In this document: piece by piece, positions 11,933 to 23,536 of the stretch | How positions within the stretch are numbered: position 1 is the first letter of the stretch | Layout: the number at the start of each line of letters is the position of its first letter | NCBI RefSeq assembly: GCF_041381155.1 | Contig: NC_091134.1 | Span: forward strand, 15,130,008-15,194,007 | Reading direction: 5' to 3' | Origin: Argopecten irradians | Lineage: Eukaryota > Mollusca > Bivalvia > Pectinida > Pectinidae | Length of the DNA: 64,000 nucleotides | Program-made: the position numbers and the translations under genes | Notes under the pieces: model-generated | Seen by the model: the letters and a program-made list of their open reading frames with translations, nothing else | Databases searched by the model: none | What the model was told of the DNA's origin: nothing

Positions 11933-13734
11933 ATTGGCTGTGTAACTGACACAAACACTTGGTAAATATACAAAAAAGGAATGTCGGTCATTTTATATTG
12001 AAACGTTATCAACATAAGTAATATTTTCGTAAGTTTTGGTCCAAACAAAATGTAGTTATCTAAATCATTTTTATACAAAAAAAGCCCATGTTTTACATAG
12101 CTGTACGATACACGAAATGGATAGCAACATATTTTGAGAGCACCTTACAATAACATTGAATGAAACTACTGTTCTCACCCATGTAAGACAATGGTATGTA
12201 CCTGACGTAATAAATTCACAGCTTACCTTCTTCCCAGAGATGTACACAATGATGAATATGGATATAACTTCATACAAAATATTTTTTTTACTATATTACT
12301 CCAGTAACAACGTAAAGAAGTTATAAAGCTACATGACATCGGTTTTTTTCTGCCCGTCAGTCTAATATTATCCATTAAGTACGCACATACCCGTCACTAC
12401 AATATCTTTATTGGTTTGTTGGTGGTATCGCGTGCTTGACTGTAAGTCACGTGATCTCATGACCTTTGCCTCACCGTCTAATTATCCCCGAAAAAGGTGT
12501 TGTTGTAGGTTCGACATGCACATGTAATTTTCTGATCTACATGTACCACGCACTTTATAATCACGAGTCGTGACATGCAATGCATAGCATTACTCTCCAT
12601 TAAAATCGGTATAAAATAAGATGATTTAATAGTGATAACGAAGTTCACTATATTACCAAAGTTTAATTGGAAGACTTAAGAATATCAGAAACATTAGGTT
12701 GCACTAAATTGAAATATATAGGAATGTGTTAAATTCTGAAAGACGAAGTGACGCTATACAGTATAACATACGAGGAATAAATAAGCCATAGTGCTTCAGT
12801 CTGGCAAAATGTATTGGTGCAGTCAAGTAACCGTATTGGTGAATTGTGGCAAGCATGCTTTTTGGTTCAGACTTGATAAAAAGATATATAGTTGCTATTA
12901 GCACAGTCTGAAACACTAGAATTATATTCTATGGCAAAATCATTATCGATGAGCAGTGGATATGTATATTTTAGAATTTCTTTTGTAGTAGACACTTTTA
13001 CGTCGAAGATATGGTATAGATTCTGAGATACTGAATGCGTGTGAATCCCACATCGTATGTTACGTGTTATAAATAAATCAGACAATGCATTGATCGATGC
13101 CTTCGGAAATCTTTGTTCACATTCATCAACAACTCAACGATTATGATTACACCTAATTAATACGGTTAGTTTTAATCGATATGTTTTGAATATTAAACAA
13201 AACTATCGTAGTATTTTATGAGGAAATTGCTCATTTTCAAAAGTCTATTCATAAATAATTAAATGTATGCATTTTGTGTGAGAAACCTTTGTATGGGTGT
13301 TTGTACGGTACATCACTATCATTCATATAATCAATAAAAATATGTCAAGTCCTTCGATAATGGCTTATTATAACAAGCAAATAGAGTGGTTTCTAATACG
13401 GTGCATGGACTTGAGCGCGAAAGAATTTGTAGGACCATAGTATGATATTATATTTGACTTAATACATATTAAAACTTCGAAATAAATTTTGTTTGAATTA
13501 TATATAGTTTCGATTGTAAATAAAACAAAAGTTTGAATCAGTTACGAAAAATGAGAAATTGATATATTTTATCATAATTATTATTCAGAAGCTCAAATAT
13601 CAGGAAGAATACAGAACGCGCCACTCCGGCATGGATACCATTCATTTATAATCTTTGTTTGCTTAATTAAAATCCTATTAACTGTAGGGTGTATGAAATG
13701 CGAGATGGATGTTTTGGGAGACTGCGGTATATTC
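11933..13734. other. No gene recognised
   Basis: AT-rich sequence with only short open frames. The frames at 12,071-12,277 and 12,704-13,085 have AT-driven composition, no matching splice signals and no recognisable domain. No tandem array or terminal repeat was seen here. Confidence 0.4.
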
Positions 13735-14090
13735 ATGTTGTCTTTTGTATAGTGCAACTCTTGCCTTTTTATATTGCTATATCACTGAAGCCTGCCACCA
13801 AAGACGCAAAGCAACAAACAGCATTCGGTCACATTATACAGACAACGGGCGAACCAGTCGTCCCTTAATCATCCTTTAATACTGAGCGCTAAGCAGAAGC
13901 TACCGCTTTTAAAGACATTGGTGTGTCTCGACCAGGAGACAGAACCCAGAGTCTACATCACAAGGGGGGAACGTTCAACTGAAGGCAAAACGTGAGGTGG
14001 TGTCAAGGGAGATGTAAGGAAGAAGAGAAAAGATAAGATCCTAAATTTAGTCGTATTTTACGATCATACAATATGGGCAGCAGGTACAAT
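13735..14090 (-). repeat. SINE-like dispersed repeat, copy 1
   Basis: In reverse complement it reads GTACCTGCTGCCC, then a CGACTAAATTTAGGATC segment, a TTTCTCTTCTTCC run, GGGTTCTGTC...GGTCGAGACAC, GGGACGACTGGTTCGCCC and a GGCTTCAGTGATATAGCA tail. The same blocks recur in the same order at 18,412-18,690 and partly at 21,140-21,350. No open frame. The family looks bivalve-specific, but it is not named here. Confidence 0.55.
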
Positions 14091-14415
14091 TTTAATGCAC
14101 TACATGCAGGGCAATATTTATAATCATATACGATACCAGTCACACTAATGTGAGAAAGAACGAAGACATCCGAATATATCTCTTGACGAGTGAAATTTGG
14201 TTTTGTTTGGGCTTGTTATATTGACGTCCTAAAAGGGATACTTACAGTAAGCGGTATAGTTTACGGTATACGTATGGAAAGGGGAGCGACTATTATTCAT
14301 AACACATTCCATATTTTTTTTTTAATTTTGTGTCTATTTTATTCATATGTTATATTTCACATTGTTATTTTCTCCCCTTCTGATTTATTAATATTAATCA
14401 ATCGTTGTACAATGA

Positions 14416-16063
14416 AACAAACTATAACGCAAACCGTATAATCCTACCATTTACCCAGGTATCACACAGAACACACTGTGACACAGGTACAATATACAAA
14501 CAAACTATAACGTAAACCGTATAATCCTACCCTTTACCCAGGTATCATACAGAACACACTGTGACACAGGTACAATATACAAACAAACTATAACGTAAAC
14601 CGTATAATCCTACCCTTTACCCAGGTATCACACAGAACACACTGTGACACAGGTACAATATACAAACAAACTATAACGTAAACCGTATAATCCTACCCTT
14701 TACCCAGGTATCACACAGAACACACTGTGACACAGGTACAATATACAAACAAACTATAACGTAAACCGTATAATCCTACATTTACCCAGGTATCACACAG
14801 AACACACTATGACACAGGTACAATATACAAACAAATATAACGTAAACGTAAATCCTACCCTTTACCCAGGTATCACACAGAACACACTGTGACACAGGTA
14901 CAATAATAAGACTACTTTCATATGTTTATGAAGGATAGGGGTAATTCTACCCAGGGTCACAAAATGTAGTAAAACCCGAGCTTGAGGGTTTTGCAACATA
15001 TTGTGATCCCCGAGGGTAGGATATCCCTATCCTTCATATCCCACTTATGAAAGAGTATTTTTTCTTTCATACCACGACGTTTTATTGCAAATTTTACAAA
15101 TAAAATATGCCGCCATTTTGAAATAAATTCGAAGAAATCCACGGCTTGAAGTCAATTTCCATACATGAAAAATTACGTTATATTTTCAACACAAATTCCG
15201 ATGCTTGCATCTTTTATAGTAAAACCAGTCAATTCTGTGAAAAAAATGTTAAAATTTTACCGAGGAAATAGAGATTTTGTTGACGCCGTGACGTCACGAG
15301 GCTTTATTGCATGGGTAGCCATGCAATACAGCCTCAGGCGACATGAGTGTATTGCCCTAGACCAGTCAGTATTACACGTGTAGGTATGAAAGAAACAAAC
15401 AAAACTATAACGTAAACCGTATAATCCTACCGTTACCCAGGTATCACACAGAACACACTATGACACAGGTACAATATACAAACAAACTATAACGTAAACC
15501 GTATAATCCTACCCTTTACCCAGGTATCACACAGAACACACTGTGACACAAGTACAATATACAAACAAACTATAACGTAAACCGTATAATCCTACCCTTT
15601 ACCCAGGTATCACACAGAACACACTGTGACACAGGTACAATATACAAACAAACTATAACGTAAACCGTATAATCCTACCCTTTACCCAGGTATCACACAG
15701 AACACACTGTGACACAGGTACAATATACAAACAAACTATAACGTAAACCGTATAATCCTACCCTTTACCCAGGTATCACACAGAAACACACTGTGACACA
15801 GGTACAATATACAAACAAACTATAACGTAAACCGTATAATCCTACCTTTTACCCAGGTATCCCACAGAACACACTGTGACACAGGTACAATATACAAACA
15901 AAAACTATAACGTAAACCGTATAATCCTACCATTTACTCAGATATCACACAGAACACACTGTGACACAGGTACAATATACAAACAAACTATAACGTAAAC
16001 CGTATAATCCTACCCTTTACCCAGGTATCACACAGAACACGCTGTGACACAGGTACAATATAC
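14416..16063 (+). repeat. 83-bp satellite array, split by an insertion
   Basis: The unit contains CGTAAACCGTATAATCCTAC, then TTTACCCAGGTATCACACAG and AACACACTGTGACACAGGTA. Unit spacing is 83 bp (CCTACCC at 14,526, 14,609 and 14,692). About six units lie before 14,906 and about eight after 15,396. Units are nearly identical, with a few single-base changes or short indels, so the array is young or homogenised. The CACTGTG and CCTGTGTC blocks give each unit a short internal symmetry. Confidence 0.85.
14906..15396. mobile_element. Foldback insertion inside the 83-bp satellite
   Basis: Satellite sequence stops and resumes on either side of this 490-bp block. Its left part (about 14,912-15,055) is a long imperfect inverted repeat: ATGAAGGATAGGG, CTACCC and GGGTCACAA pair with CCCTATCCTTCAT, GGGTAG and TTGTGATCCC around a short loop. 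Its right part is bounded by TTTCTTTCATACC (15,062) and GGTATGAAAGAAA (near 15,383-15,395) and holds a perfect CRE-type TGACGTCA. It looks like one nested or composite MITE. Confidence 0.65.
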
Positions 16064-16794
16064 ACGGCAGTCACGCAGTGATCGTGCGTATTCGATTAAG
16101 CGGGTAGCCTTCCAGGGATGTTTATTCACACTCTAAAGAATATTGTACTTCTAACATGGAAATTACGATAGTATGAGTCTATTTTAAATTCTATATTCAA
16201 AACATGAAAACACGAAAATACAAAAATATGAAGAAAAATGGTAGCTCCCCCTCCAATACGTTCATCACATATCCGTATACATTTAACTCTTATTGTAAGT
16301 ATCCCTGTTAACAGCAATGGTCATTAAATATCATTGACGACATGGAACTATAGCATACATACTGGTTTCTGTGAGTAAAAAAAACTCTAGAACAATTTTG
16401 ATCAATAAGTCAGCAATGCAATATAAAACATGAGAACAAAATCTTGAATGATTCCACAAATATAATGAAATTGGGAAAATAATAATTTGAATGGTTTTTT
16501 TTAATTTCACTCTTTAATTCAATATTGGTTAGATCAATTATTTGCTTTTATTCCACGTATCAACAACACATCAGTATCAAGGCTTTCATAATGTTAGTAT
16601 AAGCTCTTACGCAATAATGAGAAAACTCATCTAAAACCACATTAAACAGGTTAATTGATTGTAATCAAGTGAAAGCTATTATTTCTTAAATCGCCAGATC
16701 AATTACTTGACCGAGCTATGAATATTGAAATAACACTCAAGCCTTATACAAGTGTTTGCAGAAACACTTCATTTTTATATAATTAGTTTTCCTG
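16064..16794. other. No gene recognised
   Basis: AT-rich sequence. A 63-codon minus-strand frame near 16,126-16,317 lacks supporting splice or domain signals. Nothing else is seen. Confidence 0.4.
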
Positions 16795-16981
16795 GAGAAT
16801 ATCTGCTCTCATCGGCATTGTATTGTGCGCCCAGCAGTCATTTCTCTCAGCGATAACAAATACAGCAGCCAATTACACCACTGTGTCAACTAATGCCCCT
16901 GTTATCGCACCTGGAGTCTTCCATAACGTGGTCAGCAGAGATACAGGCACTCTAGTGCTTCCACTCATTTTTATCTAATAC
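16795..16981 (+). other. GC-richer open segment, possible orphan exon
   Basis: A frame open from a TAG near 16,787 to TAA at about 16,978 reads with few AT-biased codons. It starts with a hydrophobic run (ISALIGIVLCAQQ), continues through a Thr/Asn/Ala-rich middle and ends in a hydrophobic tail (TLVLPLIFI). This would suit the C-terminal exon of a secreted or GPI-anchored protein. There is no ATG, and a possible acceptor (ATTAG) just upstream would start another frame that is also partly open. No partner exon was identified. Confidence 0.2.
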
Positions 16982-18411
16982 TCGTAATTACGCCTCTTGA
17001 GAACCGAACAGAAAGTCTTAACCATTCTTAAACAGACAATCATTATTAATCGAGTAATAAGTAGGTAGTCCATGTTTTAAATGACCATGACTTTTCTTAC
17101 ATTCATATCTCCCGATCGCCGATATAACTTGTGCTACAAACATACATGTTCAAAACATTGCTGTCTTATAATAAAGTCGCAATAATGAAATTTTATTTTA
17201 TGTGCATTTAAGCTCGGATTAAGGTTTGTTTTATTGATATTACAGCTATCGACACCTAAAAAAGGTACAATGTATGTATAGATTTAGCGAGACATTATTG
17301 AATATAAAATTATAGTGATGCGGCATTAATATTTATACAATGATAACACAAAATCAAACCTCAAATGGTATTTGGAAGCAATAGTGCCTACTGGTGGAAA
17401 TGTTAGAGATCTATTATTATAGCTGTAAACAGATACTTTACGAAACGAGTATATGTTGAAAATTAACATATAAAAATATTTTATTTGTTATAGAATAACT
17501 GTATCGATAGAAGTAATTAATTATTGACTGTTTAATGATTTTTTTTTATAATTAACAGGTGTCACCGAGTAACATCCCACTTAATAGTTATAACGTAGAC
17601 CATATATGACCGTGTTATAAGGCGAAGAATCAACATATCGTGAGTTGCTTAATTAAACATGGAAATTTAATATAAAAATATAAATCCAATTAAAGCTACT
17701 GAAAAGGAAAACTTTTTTTTTGTAATTGTAATCCACAATTAAAATTGTGAAATTGATTTCTAACCTTGAAAGACATCAATTTCTCCTAAGCAATTTCTCC
17801 AAAAAAACCTAAATAGAAACTTGATTCCAGAGTTATTTTCGTAAATTGTTTCCTTTTGCGTATTTCCAGGTCAGCCTCAAAGAGACCTTTAAATAGTTAT
17901 TGTAACCTTTTGTGTAATGAATCCTGTGAAGACACTGTATTTATTGTGCTCCGTTAAGCAGTCTAGAAAATACATTAAGAATGCATCCTCAGCAGAATTT
18001 AAAAAGTGATACCTCCTAAAAGTTGTGATTTTGTTATGGATAAAGTACGCGTACCTTTGACCTACATATTAAACGAGCAAAAAGAGGATTTTCAATCCTG
18101 CAAATGACATAGTTGCTGCCATCTTTAAGCTTAATATGTTATTTCTTCTTTAAATATTAGATTTTGGATAGGGACAAAAATACAAAAATGACGAACTTTC
18201 GATAAGCTAAATTGCAGCTGAAACTTATACTATATAAGACACAGATATTGTTTTCTCCATCACTCTTTTTCAAATGCAATGCTTATCCTTGGTATCCATC
18301 GATTGCGAAAGGTGCTGTCCTATGGTATAGGGTTTCAGTGATATAATGCAAACTTATTTAATTGTTGGTGACTCTGGACGTATTATTTCAGTTCCTTATT
18401 GAGTTAGGGCG
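16982..18411. other. No gene recognised
   Basis: AT-rich intergenic sequence with no open frame worth reporting, no tandem array and no clear terminal repeats. Confidence 0.4.
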
Positions 18412-18690
18412 TTAAAAATGGTACCTGCTGCCCCTATTGCATGATTGTAAGAGGCGACTTAATTTAGAATCTTATATTTTCTCTTCTTCCTAAGTGACCT
18501 TGTTCTTCCTAACGTCTCCCTTGACACCGCCTCACTTTTGACCTTCATGTTGCGCGCTAGCCCCTGTGACGGAGGCTCTGGGTTCTGTCCCCTCGTCGAG
18601 ACACAACAAAAGTCTATAAAAGTGATAGTTGCTGCTCCTGCTTAGGGGAACACTTTGTACATATCAGAGGCCTAAATGGTTCCATAAACG
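18412..18690 (+). repeat. SINE-like dispersed repeat, copy 2
   Basis: It begins near GGTACCTGCTGCCCCTATTG, runs through AGAGGCGACTTAATTTAGAA, TCTCTTCTTCC, GGGTTCTGTCCCCTCGTCGA and TGATAGTTGCTGCTCCTGCT, and stops before the CGACTGGTTCGCCC block of copy 1. The two copies are in opposite orientation. Confidence 0.55.
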
Positions 18691-21139
18691 GCCCAAACAA
18701 TACAAAGTCCTTATAAAAGATCTCCAGTGCAATGTTTTCTATGTAAAAAAATGTGTATAATGGACAACGTTTTTAAGGAAGTAACTGATCGGTGTTTCCC
18801 AGCCAGTCAGATAACTATGTACACAATTATCACGTTTACAAATAACTATAAGTTAATAAATAACTCTTCTCCTCTCCTATACTGCTCCATCTTTCCTTTT
18901 TCTCCATCATTCTTAAAATAGAAAATTTTAATTCATATTATATATATATATGTATTGTCTTCATTGCTGTCCATTATGTATATATTCATATTATGTGTTC
19001 GGGAGAGGACGTTACTAAGTTGGCAAAACTTATGTCTAATCCCTGTTGTCAATAATTTATGACAATAAAAATATGTTTCAAATCAAAAAGTCCTTATTAA
19101 ATCACTGACTGGCTTCAATGGCCTAATGGGCCAAAAATATTGTGTTGATGTGTCTTTGTTAAGCCAACCATCTAACCTCATAATAGCAAATAAAATGATA
19201 TTTGTTGACAATTCAGCATTCAGATAAAGGGAGTGTGGGATATCAGCTGGTTTGCTTAGACTAATAATAATAGTGTTTCTAGTCTGTATACTACAGTGTT
19301 TATATTCGGTATATTATAACTTAATGCGGAAGCTGATGTACACATGTATAAGCAAAGCAAAAGGCCTCGTAAAAATCCATCGACATCTATCAACACACTT
19401 AGAATTCAACGTATACGAGGAACAGTGCGATCCGTTGATTGGTCCTCAGACAACATAACAGTACACCATCCGATGTAACTTGTTGACAAAGCCAATATGT
19501 GTTTTGTAACGGTAAAGGCGTAAAATGTCACGAAAATCGTTAGGTATGCAATTAATTTATATGGGAACATTAACACATTTTCCTGACTTCCTTGTTGATT
19601 TTTATCAATACCAATAAACAAATATTTGCTCTTTTTTCAAATTGTCTGTCATGCAGTTAGCCATTTTCCTGATGTCGATCGATTGTTCCTAACGATTGCA
19701 AACACATTTTTAACAATTCGTTGAATGCTTTTAACCAAATCGAAAAGGAAGCAACATGATGTAATCATTGACTAGGGTTTTACATGCCCATCATCTTTTG
19801 CACTGAATGACGTGTACTAATTAGTGAGTATAATCCATGACCTTCACCTAGCGATAAGACACATTGACAGTATATTTTTAATCTTGTTGATCAATTTTTT
19901 ATGAAGGTTCATACACCAGAGACATTTATTATGGTCGTTCCAGTCACCCGCGATTGAAAGTGGTCTACTTTGTACAGAGAAATGGAATCTGTGTCATGTT
20001 GCGCGTTACATCATATGCGTATGTCAACACTGAAACAGATATTTCCCTTTAATTTCAGCGTTACAAACACCCAATATTGTAATGGTCAGATTCATATCTC
20101 TCTTATCACAATTTACAGTTAACGTTCATGGTTTGATGGTTTTTAATGTCTATCATTTTAGGCCGCTAAATTAAATTCAATGGTTGCGTTTTTTTGTGTA
20201 TATCAATGCGAGGCAACGTTAGATACACTTGTTATAACGATTTATTGTTGTATTCACAGTGGAACCTCGTTGTAAATAAAGATTTATTAAACTGGATGTA
20301 ATAATACATACCATATCATCAATTTCATATTAACCATTTGATATTTTATATAGGTATTCAACAGGTATTGAATTGCCTGATCGGTCATATGACCGAAATT
20401 TGATTAATATAGATTCAATGTAGAAATATGTCTGTATCTGCAAGTATACCATATACATGTATAAATATACCATTTAGGACGGTCTAACGTGTAGGGTACA
20501 TTTTGTGTGTTTGGGAATTGGGAATTATGACCAGAGAGTCTGTGATTTGCTCATACATACATTTTGTCTCCTTGTGATAACTTATGTATTATTTTTATAG
20601 TGCCATATATTGACAAAGCTGTCGAAGAACACATTCCGAATGGTCACAATATTTAGACAGCGGGTACACCAATCATTTTTTCTGTACTGGAAGAGCTTAG
20701 GAGTTAAGACTGTAACTTCTATAGACTAAGCTGTTTCCGGCGAAGGGAAACTGTAACATACATTATATAACACAATTCTCAAATTCCTTTAATGACTTTC
20801 TACATTATACAAGTAAAAGGAGCAACTTCAAACTTCGAGAATTGAAGCATTTAAATTAGCATTTAACAACTCGTAGAACACGTACATGATACCTAGGACA
20901 AGCAGCTTGCACTATATGAACTTAACGAACTTCTAATGTTTTTTTAACAAACCATGGGGATTACTGTTCAGTAGGAAACTGTAATGCATATCTAGTGTAC
21001 TTAAAGCTAAATCAATATGATGCATGTAATGGATGAGAATATACCTTGTTGGTAACGTTACTGTTGTTTTGAAATAACTGCATTGCAGTTTGGGTGTTAG
21101 AATTGTACCTGTCCCTATCACACGGTAGTAAAAGGTGAC
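18691..21139. other. No gene recognised
   Basis: AT-rich sequence with short spurious frames only. A CACAGTGGAACCTCGTTGTA word near 20,257 resembles one end of a pogo-type transposon, but no partner end was found. A TA microsatellite lies near 18,940. Confidence 0.35.
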
Positions 21140-21350
21140 AGATATTATCTTCTCTCTTCTTTCTACATTTGCAATTGACTTGAGCCTTTTCTAACGTCTA
21201 CGTCATGGTCTATAAAAGTAGTTGTTTCTGCTCCTACATAGCGCTCAGCATAAATGGAGCGGGACGACTGGTTTGCATGTCGTCAGTATAATGTGATCAG
21301 GTGGAGTGTGCTGTCTTGTGAAATATGCTTCAGTGAGACATCAATATAAA
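21140..21350 (+). repeat. SINE-like dispersed repeat, copy 3 (diverged)
   Basis: It shares TTATCTTCTCTCTTCTTTCT, GTCTATAAAAGTAGTTGTTT, GCTCCTACATAGCGCTCAGC, GGGACGACTGGTTTGCATG, TCAGTATAATGTGATCAGG and GCTTCAGTGAGACA with copies 1 and 2, in the same order. It is more diverged and has internal deletions. Confidence 0.5.
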
Positions 21351-23059
21351 ATGGACAAGAGATATCCACTATTACATGCAGACACGACAAGCGTATATCT
21401 CAGCTTTTGATTATTATTAAGAATTATTTCGCGGAAACATCATTTTCCACTCGTTATAAATGTGATTACTTCTGTCCAGCAATCCTATTTAATCGTACAT
21501 TGTTTCTTATTTTACAACTCATATTGCCAAACAATATATGTCTGTAGATTAATTAGGTTGAGAAGTGCATGTCGCCTCAGCTAGCCACGGCTTCATTGTA
21601 CGACAAACGTTGTCCGGGGATAGCCTAATGATCTCTCAAGGAGTATACTTCATCATAATTATCCATCATTATCTATAATGAACGGTATACTGGGCTTGTT
21701 ACGTCAGGAGAATGGTGTCCAATAAAGTATTTATCTATATAACAAGACAAATGATATTATATATTATTCATTGCCTAGAAGCTTTTCTTAACAAGTCATT
21801 AATAACTTTTCATGTACATATCTTTAATGCATTTTCATACTCTCTCCGCAACGAAGATGGGAATATACTGGTAAAGACGAAATTGTGCAGACAACTCCTT
21901 AATTACTGAATCGATTTCGATGAAACTTTGTAGCAATTTAGAGACCGTGTGTAAATGTGCATGTAGGGTTGTTTGCCAGTGATTTAGGTCGCTGGAACAG
22001 AGGATTGAGCGAGCCAGAAAAAACCCCGGACAACTAAATTCTGGATACCAGGTTAGAATACAAATGGCCAATAACTCTTCTATCAATTTTGGTCAAACTT
22101 GATTAACATTTGTAACATATTGATGCTTATAGTTACCATCAAATCAAATAAAGGGACGTTAAAGATTCTTGTCAATATTTATGTTGTCAAAAAACACGTG
22201 TCTTGAATCAAGTTCCTATTGTTTATATGACAATGTTATAATTAAGAAATCGTCCATATGGCGACCATTTTGTAAACATATGTTTCTTACTGTAATTAAC
22301 AATGAAAGCATTAAAGTTCGAGATTTGATATTTTTTAACACTTTAAGTTACATCAAAGTGTATTTTAAGCAGTTTTGCAGTATGCCTTGTTACATTCAAA
22401 CAATAATTAGACACATTGTTCTTTTTTAACATTGAATACTGCTGATATTTTCGCATGATATTTTTTTCTAACTCAAACTTCATATGTTTCCCCTTATCGC
22501 AATACATGTATCTTAACCTAAAACATCTCTATAGTTACATGTATTAATTATATTATCTTTCGCTTTTATAACCATCATGTCATTATTAGTATCTTCCTTT
22601 TCAGGATTCTATTATTTTATTTATTTTTTACCGAAATGGGTCATGTCATGACTAATAAGATCAATAAATGGTTTTACATGTACACGACTTAATTAGTTGT
22701 ACACAATTCATTATACATCGTGCACATTCTGCCCTTGATAATAATGTGTATGCTATTTCAAGGACAACATTTCGAGTAGATTGGTTTGACAACGACTTCC
22801 CAGTACTTCAAAAAATTATAAAATGCATTATCCACTTCATCATTACTTATAGACTTAGGATATTGAATATTAAGGAGGTGTTTTACGGTCGACTTAATCG
22901 TCTCAGTAAGGCATTTTCTGTTTCCTTATACTTTTCTGTAATCTAGTTATTTTTGTGGTTACACGTCAAACGTCGATTTACAAACATGAAAAAGCTTACA
23001 AAAAGTATTGCAAGCAACACACGTCCCCTGTCGTCAATTACATTTTCTAACCTATGGCA
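21351..23059. other. No gene recognised
   Basis: AT-rich. Short frames near 21,712, 22,169 and 22,668 look random. A slightly GC-richer patch near 21,900-22,080 may be an old repeat core. No supported gene. Confidence 0.35.
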
Positions 23060-23536
23060 AGTTATTATTGCTTACTTCGAATGAAGTTTGAACAAAGTAT
23101 GTTGATGTGTTCTCAAGTTACCGTCCGGAAACGAGAATTTGTGAAACATTTTTTTTAGTAACGGTGACCTTTGTAATTGACCTTTTGACCCCAAATTCAA
23201 CCCAAGCTGTATTTTCTCATATGCTGCCATTGTGTGAAGTTTGATAAAAATGCGTTGATATTTACTCAAGTTATCGTCTGAAAACGAAAAATTTTAACCA
23301 ATCTATTTTAAGTAACAGTGAACTTTTTAGTTGACATTTTGACCCCAAATTTAATCCCAAGTTGTTTTTTTTCCCGTATGCTACCATTGTGTGAAGTTTG
23401 ATCAAAATGCATTCATTAGTTCTCAAGTTATCATCTGGAAATCAAATCCGGACAGAAAAAACAGTCATGCAGACAGACATTCAGACGGAAACAAACCCTT
23501 TAGTCCCTTCCGGTTTCACCGGCAGGGGACTAATAA
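23060..23536 (+). mobile_element. Short pearl/Helentron-like element (about 2.5 core units)
   Basis: The repeated block TGTGTGAAGTTTGAT recurs with 157-bp spacing (23,232 and 23,389), together with CTCAAGTTA(C/T)CGTC and TTTTGACCCCAAATT. After the core comes an imperfect CAGACAGACATTCAGACGG microsatellite, then a terminal hairpin (23,501-23,532, TAGTCCC...GGGGACTA with an inner CCGGT/ACCGG). This is the same order of parts as the element at 2,505-4,970, with a different sequence and far fewer units. Confidence 0.6.

Noticed and set aside
11508..12078. Repetitive FRSRNLDLKF-type peptides from the palindromic minisatellite
   Set aside because: The same peptide style appears from both strands because the DNA is self-complementary; no start, splice or non-repeat coding context.
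14416..16063. CRISPR array
   Set aside because: Units are contiguous near-identical 83-bp repeats without unique spacers, in animal DNA.
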